Of a stretch of 5,782 nt of DNA, positions 1 to 5,569 are shown in pieces. Positions within the stretch are counted from its first letter, which is position 1, and the number at the start of each line of letters is the position of its first letter. The notes beneath the pieces were generated by a model. It was not told the origin of the DNA. It was given only the letters and a program-made list of their open reading frames with translations, and ran no database searches. The stretch comes from Spirochaetota bacterium (GTDB taxonomy: Bacteria; Spirochaetota; Spirochaetia; Treponematales; Breznakiellaceae). A program made the position numbers and the translations under genes. The stretch is from NCBI GenBank assembly GCA_023398155.1, contig JAEWSV010000407.1, forward strand, positions 1 through 5,782, given 5' to 3'.

Positions 1-893
1 AGGGCATCTTCCGCATGGAGTGGGAATACCATTGCCCCTACTGCGGCGCGATCCCCAACGAGACGCTCTCGATCCACGAGGCTACGGCCGAAAATCATTG
101 CGGACTCTGCAATAAAGGGTTCGCCAACAAGCTGGACGACAACATAGAGGTATTTTTCTCGGTCCATCCCGAGGTCAGGAAAATATCGCCCGAATTCAAG
201 GCCGAGTACACGAAGTCCGTCCTTGATTCCGTCATGGGCACGCGGATGTTCAAGTGGCGCGGCGATTCGGTCATCCGCGGCGTCGACATCATCCAGAATC
301 CCGTGTACCGGGATCTCATGGGCGACGAGGTCCTCTTGCCGGACCAGAGCCTGGAGATGATGAACTCGACCATCCTGTTCACCGACATCAAGGGGTCCAC
401 CCGTATGTATACGGCGTTGGGCGACTCCAAGGCGTTCAAGCTCGTCCGCGAGCATTTCCGGATACTGTTCGAGGTGATCAAGGCGCACAACGGGGTCCCC
501 GTGAAGACGATCGGAGACGCGGTGATGGGCGTCTTCACCGACCAGTCCGACGGCCTCCGGGCAGCCCTGGAGGCGCAGAAAGCCGTCATATCCCGTTACG
601 CGTCCTTGGGCGCCGACGAGAAGATCGAGATCAAGATCGGCATGCACACCGGCTCCACGATCGTCGTGACACTGAACGGCAGGCTCGATTACTTCGGCAG
701 CACCGTCAACATGGCGGCCCGGGTCCAGGCGCGGGCCTTACCGAACGAGGTCATCGTCTCCGAAGCCCTGTTCGAGAACGCGGCGAACAAGCGGATCATC
801 GGCGGCTACGCGCGGCGAGTCGGCCGCGAACGGGCCGTCTTCAAGGGGCTGGACGGGGAACGGAACGTGTACCACATTAGGGTGTCGGCCTAA
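1..893 (+). CDS. Class III adenylate/guanylate cyclase with zinc-ribbon/DUF5939-like N-terminal part (5' partial)
   Basis: Predicted to make cyclic AMP (or cGMP) from the nucleoside triphosphate. Numbering from the first ATG in the window (base 15; 292 codons), residues 7-32 hold CPYC and CGLC, 18 residues apart, a zinc-ribbon-like set (C7, C10, C29, C32). The catalytic domain starts near 115. Metal-binding aspartates are D124 (FTDIKGST) and D168 (KTIGDAVMGVF). K164 and D225 occupy the adenine-recognising positions of adenylate cyclases, favouring ATP. N232 and R236 in DYFGSTVNMAAR are the transition-state residues. All key residues are present, so it should be active as a homodimer. The reading frame stays open to the left edge (codons for GIFR precede the ATG), and known DUF5939 cyclases carry a longer N-terminal region, so the real start probably lies upstream; a start at base 15 has only a poor AGGG 10 nt before it. 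No membrane segment is visible, so it is likely cytosolic. The family call is strong; cAMP over cGMP is inferred. Confidence 0.9.
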   Translation, partial: GIFRMEWEYHCPYCGAIPNETLSIHEATAENHCGLCNKGFANKLDDNIEVFFSVHPEVRKISPEFKAEYTKSVLDSVMGTRMFKWRGDSVIRGVDIIQNPVYRDLMGDEVLLPDQSLEMMNSTILFTDIKGSTRMYTALGDSKAFKLVREHFRILFEVIKAHNGVPVKTIGDAVMGVFTDQSDGLRAALEAQKAVISRYASLGADEKIEIKIGMHTGSTIVVTLNGRLDYFGSTVNMAARVQARALPNEVIVSEALFENAANKRIIGGYARRVGRERAVFKGLDGERNVYHIRVSA

Positions 894-900
894 CCCCGTG

Positions 901-959
901 GACCATCCGTTTCATTGCGGCGATCCAGTTCCCGGGCGGCCGCAAGAAATAGGATGGTC
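901..959. repeat. Long imperfect inverted repeat (hairpin), 20 pairs
   Basis: Read by eye: 901-908 (GACCATCC) pairs perfectly with 952-959 (GGATGGTC). Then A951 bulges, 909-913 pairs with 946-950 (one G-U), A914 bulges, and 915-921 pairs with 939-945. A 17-nt loop (922-938) closes it. It begins 7 nt after the cyclase stop and ends 4 nt before the AAGGAG of the next gene. No T tract follows on either strand, so a classical intrinsic terminator is unlikely. It could be a REP-like palindromic element, an mRNA 3'-end stabiliser or processing site, or a translational control element for the downstream gene. Confidence 0.7.
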
Positions 960-963
960 ATAG

Positions 964-969
964 AAGGAG
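964..969 (+). promoter_or_regulatory. Ribosome binding site AAGGAG for the DinB-like gene
   Basis: AAGGAG lies 6 nt upstream of GTG at 976. An in-frame TAG at 961-963 sits just before it, so this GTG is the first possible start, and the ribosome binding site confirms it. Confidence 0.85.
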
Positions 970-975
970 CGGGAC

Positions 976-1467
976 GTGCTGGCTGAAAGCGTCAGGAATC
1001 AATCGAGGCAGATTTTCCAGAACATCGAAATAGTGCTCGACGCGATACCGGCGGATGAGTACGGCGCGCGTAAAGGCGGATTCGCCGCGTGGAAACACTT
1101 CTACCACCTCATCCACTCGTTGGATAAGAACCTCATCGATCCGTCCTCTTTCGCCGAGCCGGATTTCCACCTCCCGAACATGGACATCATCTACCTGGAT
1201 ACCGAGCCGGCGTTGACGAAGGGCGAGATCGAACGGTATTACGGCGCCGTTCGGGACAAGGTCCAAGGATACCTGGCCGCGCTGACGGATTCAAAGCTGG
1301 AAGAAACGATCGCGTTCAGGGATTTGAGACTGACCCGACTGGAACTCATCCTGGCCCAGCTCCGCCACGTCTTTTACCATATCGGCTATCTCCACTGCTG
1401 CCTGAAAATGGAACGGGGAGAAACCCCTGAGTACGTCGGGATCTACAAATCGGTGCCGGTCGGCTGA
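976..1467 (+). CDS. DinB-like (DinB/YfiT superfamily) four-helix protein
   Basis: A 163-residue, mostly helical protein with the layout of the DinB/YfiT metal-binding four-helix bundle, whose usual length is about 150-175 residues. The first histidine cluster is in WKHFYHLIHSLD (W39, H41, H44, H47) and the second in RHVFYHIGYLH (H131, H135, H140). In characterised members, three histidines (one from the first cluster, two spaced four apart from the second) bind a divalent metal; H44 or H47 with H131 and H135 would fit. Some members are thiol (bacillithiol or mycothiol) S-transferases, but most are uncharacterised, so no substrate can be given. No signal peptide or membrane segment is seen, so it is probably cytosolic. 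It starts with GTG, has a strong ribosome binding site, and follows the 901-959 hairpin. It is separated from the next gene by 110 nt carrying a candidate promoter, so it is probably not co-transcribed only with the regulator. Superfamily assignment rests on motif and length; exact subfamily is unknown. Confidence 0.75.
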   Translation: MLAESVRNQSRQIFQNIEIVLDAIPADEYGARKGGFAAWKHFYHLIHSLDKNLIDPSSFAEPDFHLPNMDIIYLDTEPALTKGEIERYYGAVRDKVQGYLAALTDSKLEETIAFRDLRLTRLELILAQLRHVFYHIGYLHCCLKMERGETPEYVGIYKSVPVG

Positions 1468-1536
1468 TATCTCGGCGGCGCCGGTGACAGGAGCGGGTCA
1501 TCCCGCGGGAGGCGTATGAGCCCGGCGCGCGGTGAT

Positions 1537-1565
1537 TTGCCAAACCAGCGGGACGGGTCTATGCT
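1537..1565 (+). promoter_or_regulatory. Candidate sigma70-type promoter for the LuxR/MalT-like regulator
   Basis: A -35-like TTGCCA (1537-1542, five of six matches to TTGACA) is followed by a 17-nt spacer and a -10-like TATGCT (1560-1565, four of six to TATAAT). Transcription would begin at about 1571-1574, only a few bases before the ATG at 1578. That agrees with the absence of any Shine-Dalgarno sequence there and suggests a leaderless or near-leaderless mRNA. Consensus matching alone gives many false hits, so confidence is moderate. Confidence 0.4.
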
Positions 1566-1577
1566 CTTCGGTTAACC

Positions 1578-3734
1578 ATGCCCGCGCCGATTCTGGCCGT
1601 CAAGCTGTACCCTCCCCGCCCCAGGCTCAAGGCGGTTCCGAGACCGCGCCTCATCGAACGGCTCGACGAGGGATCGGGCGGGAAGTTGACCGTGGTCTCG
1701 GCGCCGGCGGGCTTCGGAAAGACGACGCTCGTAGGATCCTGGATAGCCGGGGGGAATCGGCCGACCGCATGGATCTCCTTGGACGAGGAGGACGGCGACC
1801 TCGCCCGCTTCCTCGCGTACTTCGTCGCGGCCGTGCGCGCCGTCCTTCCCGATTTCGGTTCGCGGCTCTCGGGAGCCCTGCTCTCGCCGCAGCTCCCGCC
1901 GGTCCGGGCCTTGCTCGCGCACACGCTCAACGAGATCGCGGCCGCGGACGAACCCTTCACCCTCGTCCTGGACGATTACCACCTCGCCGCCACTGAACGC
2001 GTCAACGAGGCGGTCTCCTTCATGGTGGAGTACCTACCGCCGCGCCTGCACCTCGTCATCGTCACCCGCGACGAACCGGACCTACCGTTGGCGCTGCTCC
2101 GCTCCCGCGCCCAGGTGAACGAGCTGCGCGCCGCCGACCTGCGTTTCACGAAAGCCGAGACCGCGCGATTCTTGAAAGGGACGATGGGACTCGGCCTCGG
2201 CGAGGAGGACATCGCCGACCTCGAGAGCCGCACCGAAGGGTGGGTCGCCGCCCTCCAGCTCGCGGCCATCTCCATGCGCGGCCTCGGGGAGACGTCGAGC
2301 TTCATACGGTCCTTCTCGGGCGGCAACCGCCTCGTGACCGATTATCTCGTGGAAAACGCCTTGGAGCGGCAGACCGGGAGCGTCCGCGATTTCCTCCTGC
2401 GCACCTCCGTCCTGGACCGGCTCTCCGGCCCCCTCTGCGACGCCGTCCTCGGAACGGGAGGCGGCCAGGAGACGCTGGAATACATGGAGCGTTCCAATCT
2501 CTTCATAGTGCCGCTGGACGACGAGCGCCGTTGGTATCGCTATCACCGCCTCTTCTCCGAGTCGTTGCGGCGGAGCCTGGAACGGCAGGAGGCGGCCCGG
2601 CAGCGGGTCGCGGCCGACCTGCACCGGAGAGCGGCCCTCTGGTTCGAGGAGAAAGGGTTGGAGCTCGAGGCCTTCGCCCACGCCGTCTCCGCGGGCGACG
2701 TGGACCTGGCGGCGCGCATCGCCGCGGGCAAGGGCATGCCTCTGCACTTCCGCGGAGCCGTGGCTCCGGTGCTCCGGTGGTTAGAGGCGCTCAGCGCGGC
2801 GGAGCTGGACGCGCGCCCCGCGCTCTGGGTGATGTACGCCTCGGCCGCCACCATGACGGGGAAAATGGACGTGGAGCCGCAGCTGAAGGCCGCGGAAGCG
2901 GCGTTGGGCCGAGCGGAAGAGGACGAGTCCAAGCGGAACATCGTCGGCCACATCGCAGCCATCAGGGCCCTGATCGCCGCAGCGGAGAACGACCCGGCTA
3001 AGGTCATCGCCGAGTCGCGGCGCGCCTTGGAGTACCTCGCCCCGGAGAATCTCCCGGTCCGCACCGCGACCGTTTGGAAAATGGGCCTCGCCTTCAGGCT
3101 CCAAGGGGATCGGGAAGCCGCGCGGCGCGCCTTCGAGGAAGCCGTCTCGATCAGCCGCACGACGGGGAACGCCGTCATCGGAATTTCGGCCGCGATCGGA
3201 TTGGCGGAATTGCGGGAAGAGGGCGGCCAGGCGGAGGCCGCGGAGGCGACCTATCGCGATGTCCTCCGGGCGATGGGCGAACTGATCATCCCCGGCCCCG
3301 CGTGCGAGGCCTACCTCGGCCTGGGCCGTCTGGCCTTGGCCCGGGGCGACCCGGAAAGCGCGGCCGAAAGCGCGGCGGAAGCCGAAGTGCTGATCCGGAC
3401 GCATAACCTCACGCTCAGGTTTTCGGCTATCGCCGAGCTGAAAGCCGCGCTGGAGGCGGCGCGGCGACGCGGGCAGTCGCCGGTTCCTCCCGCCTCGCCT
3501 CCCGCCTCGCCTCCCGCCTCGCCGCTCGCCTCGCCTCCCGCGGAGCCGCTCAGTCCGCGCGAGCTCGAGGTCCTCGCCCTCGTCGCCGAGGGCCTCTCCA
3601 ATGAAGAAATAGGCGACCGTCTCTTCCTCTCCTTGAGCACCGTCAAGGGACACCTCCAGCGCGTCTTCGAAAAGCTCGAGGTCCGGCGCCGCACCGAAGC
3701 CGTGGCGCGCGGACGGGCGGTCGGCCTCCTATAG
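1578..3734 (+). CDS. MalT/LAL-type LuxR family transcriptional regulator (STAND ATPase)
   Basis: A 718-residue ATP-dependent transcription activator. The N-terminal ILAVKLYPPRPR and RPRLIERLDEG are typical of MalT-like regulators. Walker A is APAGFGKTT (42-50, K48); Walker B is LVLDDYH (129-135, D132/D133). RTEGWVAALQLAA (218-230) and WYRYHRLFSE (319-328) are conserved in the STAND core. Residues about 350-630 are Ala-rich helices that look like TPR repeats, where inducers or partner proteins usually bind. A repetitive Pro/Ala/Ser linker (635-656) leads to the LuxR HTH (657-718: SPRELEVL, GLSNEEI, STVKGHL recognition helix, RRRTEAV). At 718 residues it is shorter than many LAL regulators (about 850-900), the loss being in the TPR region. 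ATG 1578 is the only start after the in-frame TGA at 1533-1535 and has no Shine-Dalgarno. Its neighbours suggest it controls the oxidoreductase/DUF4386 operon downstream, which is inference; the inducer is unknown. Confidence 0.93.
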   Translation: MPAPILAVKLYPPRPRLKAVPRPRLIERLDEGSGGKLTVVSAPAGFGKTTLVGSWIAGGNRPTAWISLDEEDGDLARFLAYFVAAVRAVLPDFGSRLSGALLSPQLPPVRALLAHTLNEIAAADEPFTLVLDDYHLAATERVNEAVSFMVEYLPPRLHLVIVTRDEPDLPLALLRSRAQVNELRAADLRFTKAETARFLKGTMGLGLGEEDIADLESRTEGWVAALQLAAISMRGLGETSSFIRSFSGGNRLVTDYLVENALERQTGSVRDFLLRTSVLDRLSGPLCDAVLGTGGGQETLEYMERSNLFIVPLDDERRWYRYHRLFSESLRRSLERQEAARQRVAADLHRRAALWFEEKGLELEAFAHAVSAGDVDLAARIAAGKGMPLHFRGAVAPVLRWLEALSAAELDARPALWVMYASAATMTGKMDVEPQLKAAEAALGRAEEDESKRNIVGHIAAIRALIAAAENDPAKVIAESRRALEYLAPENLPVRTATVWKMGLAFRLQGDREAARRAFEEAVSISRTTGNAVIGISAAIGLAELREEGGQAEAAEATYRDVLRAMGELIIPGPACEAYLGLGRLALARGDPESAAESAAEAEVLIRTHNLTLRFSAIAELKAALEAARRRGQSPVPPASPPASPPASPLASPPAEPLSPRELEVLALVAEGLSNEEIGDRLFLSLSTVKGHLQRVFEKLEVRRRTEAVARGRAVGLL
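3486..3541 (+). repeat. 12-bp in-frame tandem repeat coding a (Pro-Pro-Ala-Ser)n linker
   Basis: The unit CCTCCCGCCTCG occurs perfectly three times (3486-3497, 3498-3509, 3510-3521), then once with two changes (3522-3533), then as a partial copy (from 3534, matching to 3541). Each unit codes PPAS; the series reads PPAS, PPAS, PPAS, PLAS, PPAE (residues 637-656 of the regulator). It sits exactly between the TPR-like region and the HTH. Because the unit is 12 bp, copy-number change would alter linker length without shifting the frame. Confidence 0.9.
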
Positions 3735-3806
3735 CGAAAAACAGTACTTTAGTATCTACGGATTCCGGCGCCGATGTTGATACCTTCTCCGGGGAGGCTG
3801 CGACGG
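3735..3806 (+). other. AT-rich intergenic spacer, likely regulatory region of the MDR/DUF4386 operon
   Basis: Within this spacer, bases 3731-3760 have only 10 G/C of 30, a sharp dip in a GC-rich window. It contains a six-base palindrome AGTACT (3743-3748) and a -10-like TAGTAT (3750-3755, four of six), but no convincing -35 about 17 nt upstream. No terminator-like hairpin with a T tract is visible after the regulator stop at 3734. The composition suits a promoter or operator, but no specific site can be claimed. Confidence 0.35.
3791..3797 (+). promoter_or_regulatory. Ribosome binding site GGGGAGG that fixes the MDR start at 3807
   Basis: GGGGAGG lies 9 nt before the ATG at 3807. The in-frame ATG at 3774 has no comparable site and would add 11 residues (MLIPSPGRLRR) that lie outside the family's usual N-terminus, so 3807 is the better start. 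Confidence 0.7.
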
Positions 3807-4832
3807 ATGCAAACCATCAAGCTCATGGAATACGGTCCGCCCGAGGCGCTGCGCCTCGCGGAGGCGGAAAAGCCCGTCCCGAAGGACGATCAACTCCTGG
3901 TCCGCGTCCGGGCCGTTTCCGTCAATTTCGGGGATCTCATCGTCCGCGATTTCAAGGCCATTTCCCCCCGCGACTTTCACATGCCCGCCCTCTTCTGGCT
4001 GCTCGGCAAGCTCTACTTCGGTTTCCGGAAACCACGGGTCACGATCCTGGGAAGCGAATTCTCCGGCGAAGTCGAGGCGGTCGGCGCGGCCGTGACCCGG
4101 TTCCGCCCGGGCGACGCGGTGTTCGGCTACCGAGGCCCGCTGATGGCGGCCTACGCCGAGTACCTGTGCGTGCCGGAACGCGGTATCGTCGCGCCCAAAC
4201 CGGCCGCCATGACCTGGGAGGAAGCCGCCGCCGTCCCCTACGGGGCGATCATGGCCTTGGGCGTGCTCCGGAAGATCCAGGTTCGACCGGGCCAAAAGGT
4301 CCTCGTGGTCGGCGCCTCGGGCGGCATCGGGCCCGCGATCGTCCAGCTCGCAGTCTCCAGTTTCGGAGCGCGGGTGACCGGCGTGTGTTCCGCCGCCCGC
4401 CTGGACTACGTGCGGGAGCTGGGCGCCGAGGCCGCCATCGACTACACCGCGGAGAATTTCGCCGACCGGGGCGAGACCTGGGACTTCATCATCGACATCC
4501 TCGGGAAGACGCCCTTCTCGGTCGCGAAGCGCGCGCTCGCGAGCGACGGCCGGTTCGTCCTGGTCAGCTTCAAGATGAAGCAGGTACTCCAGATGCTCGC
4601 GTCGTCCGCGGCCGGCCGCAAGAAGCTCGTCTGCGCGCTCGTCGACGAGAAGCCCGAAGACCTCTTCACTATCAAGGAAATCATAGAGGCGGGTCGATTG
4701 AAGGCGATCGTCGATCGCTCGTTCCCCTTGGAAGAGGCCGCCGCGGCCCATCGGTACGCGGAGAGCGGAAAAAAGAAGGGATGCGTCGTGCTTACCGTGG
4801 TGCGTGAAACGCCGATAGGAGAAATGCGATGA
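3807..4832 (+). CDS. Zinc-independent MDR oxidoreductase (NAD(P)-dependent alcohol dehydrogenase/quinone oxidoreductase-like)
   Basis: A 341-residue medium-chain dehydrogenase/reductase, full length for the family. Residues 1-130 form the GroES-like catalytic domain: EYGPPEALRL near the start, SVNFGD (38-43), LGSEFSGEVEAVG (81-93), and RFRPGDAVFG (98-107). The nucleotide-binding Rossmann fold has VLVVGASGGIGPAIVQLA (165-182), then a typical GAEAAIDYT (206-214). The C-terminal AHRYAESGKKKGCVVLTV (314-331) is characteristic of the family. The Cys/His zinc ligands of classical alcohol dehydrogenases are absent; N40/D43 sit where zinc-independent quinone-oxidoreductase-like members have them. Expected role: NAD(P)H-linked reduction of a quinone, enone or aldehyde in the cytosol; the substrate cannot be read. 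Start 3807 is preferred over 3774 because of the ribosome binding site and family alignment. Its stop overlaps the next start as ATGA, implying translational coupling. It is homologous to the gene at 5566. Confidence 0.9.
   Translation: MQTIKLMEYGPPEALRLAEAEKPVPKDDQLLVRVRAVSVNFGDLIVRDFKAISPRDFHMPALFWLLGKLYFGFRKPRVTILGSEFSGEVEAVGAAVTRFRPGDAVFGYRGPLMAAYAEYLCVPERGIVAPKPAAMTWEEAAAVPYGAIMALGVLRKIQVRPGQKVLVVGASGGIGPAIVQLAVSSFGARVTGVCSAARLDYVRELGAEAAIDYTAENFADRGETWDFIIDILGKTPFSVAKRALASDGRFVLVSFKMKQVLQMLASSAAGRKKLVCALVDEKPEDLFTIKEIIEAGRLKAIVDRSFPLEEAAAAHRYAESGKKKGCVVLTVVRETPIGEMR
4817..4821 (+). promoter_or_regulatory. Ribosome binding site AGGAG for the DUF4386 gene
   Basis: AGGAG lies inside the end of the upstream oxidoreductase gene, 7 nt before the ATG at 4829. 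It supports that start and the ATGA stop/start overlap. Confidence 0.8.
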
Positions 4833-5569
4833 ACGAAACGATGAAGACTGCGGCCGCCGGGATCGATGCCGTGCAGGTCCTGAGGCGATCCAGGGTTGCG
4901 GGATTCTGGTACCTGGCCCTCGCCGTGCTCAGCCCGCTCAACTTGCTATTCATTCCCGCAAAGCTCATCTCGAGCGGCGACGCCGCGGCGACCGCGGCCG
5001 CGATCTGGGGCTCAGAACGCCTCTTCCGCCTCGGCATGGTGACCGGCATCGCCGGCCAGATCGCCTTCCTCATAGCGGCCCTAGCCTTCTACGACCTCTT
5101 CAAGTCCATCGACAAGCGGCAGGCGCGCATCCTCCTGACCCTCGTCGTCGCCTCCGTCCCCATCTCCATCCTCAACGCGCTCAACCAAGTCGCCGTCCTC
5201 CTCCTCTCGGACGGCGCCGGCTCCCTCGGGGTATTTACCCAACAGCAGCGGGAAGCCGCGGTCCTCTTTTTCCTGGAGTTGTTCGACGGCGGCTTCCACC
5301 TCGCCGGTTTCTTTTGGGGACTCTGGCTCCTGCCCCTCGGCATCCTCGTACTCAAGTCCGGCTTCTTCCCGAAGGTTTTCGGCGTCCTACTCCTACTCGG
5401 CTTCGGCGGCTACGCGATCAACAGCGCCGTCGTCTTCCTGTTCCCGGAGTTCGTAGAACCGCTCGCTCCGTTCGTGGCCTTCGCCGAGATCGTCGGCGAG
5501 GTTCCGTTCCTATTTTGGCTATTGATTCGGGGGGCGCGACCGCGGCCCTCGGTAAGGAGTAATGCGTGA
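4829..5569 (+). CDS. DUF4386 domain multi-pass membrane protein
   Basis: A 246-residue integral membrane protein of the DUF4386 family, function unknown. About six hydrophobic segments are visible: roughly 24-46, 68-90, 101-126, 156-176, 182-205 and 213-234. Family-like features include RVAGFWYLAL (22-31), DAAATAAAI followed by SERLFRLG (51-69), FWGLWLLPLGILVLKSGFFP (162-181), and the closing AEIVGEVPFLFWLLIRG (219-235). There is no cleavable signal peptide; the first hydrophobic stretch follows about 20 polar or charged residues. Its ATG overlaps the upstream stop (ATGA, 4829-4832), and its own TGA overlaps the next gene's GTG (GTGA, 5566-5569), so it is translationally coupled on both sides to two MDR oxidoreductases. 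The context suggests a membrane partner or a shared stress or lipid/quinone-related role, but that is inference; no catalytic motif is recognisable. Confidence 0.88.
   Translation: MNETMKTAAAGIDAVQVLRRSRVAGFWYLALAVLSPLNLLFIPAKLISSGDAAATAAAIWGSERLFRLGMVTGIAGQIAFLIAALAFYDLFKSIDKRQARILLTLVVASVPISILNALNQVAVLLLSDGAGSLGVFTQQQREAAVLFFLELFDGGFHLAGFFWGLWLLPLGILVLKSGFFPKVFGVLLLLGFGGYAINSAVVFLFPEFVEPLAPFVAFAEIVGEVPFLFWLLIRGARPRPSVRSNA
5554..5559 (+). promoter_or_regulatory. Ribosome binding site AAGGAG for the second MDR gene
   Basis: AAGGAG lies 6 nt before the GTG at 5566. A nearer ATG at 5562 is in a different frame whose product is Arg-rich and unlike any family; only the GTG frame gives an MDR N-terminus. 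Confidence 0.8.

Noticed and set aside
1493..1510. GC-rich hairpin (GCGGG-TCAT-CCCGC, 1493-1506) and palindrome TCCCGCGGGA (1501-1510) after the DinB-like gene as a terminator
   Set aside because: The stem is only 5 bp, the two structures exclude each other, and no T tract follows; such short GC stems are common in this composition.
2240..3001. Open frame of 253 codons on the + strand, second frame of the regulator
   Set aside because: Arg/Pro/Gly-rich frame-shifted shadow with no family resemblance; the regulator frame is intact through this stretch, so there is no frameshift to explain.
2781..3653. Open frame of 290 codons on the - strand inside the regulator gene
   Set aside because: Arg/Gly-rich product with a low-complexity stretch made by the PPAS repeat read backwards; it lies wholly inside a well-supported gene.
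3774..3806. Extended N-terminus (11 residues) of the first MDR gene
   Set aside because: No ribosome binding site for the ATG at 3774, and the family begins at the MQTIKLMEYG position supported by GGGGAGG at 3791-3797.
3756..4751. Open frame of 331 codons on the - strand opposite the first MDR gene
   Set aside because: It is a mirror of a GC-rich gene with a clear family match on the + strand; its product is rich in Arg, Gly, Asp and Glu with no recognisable motif.
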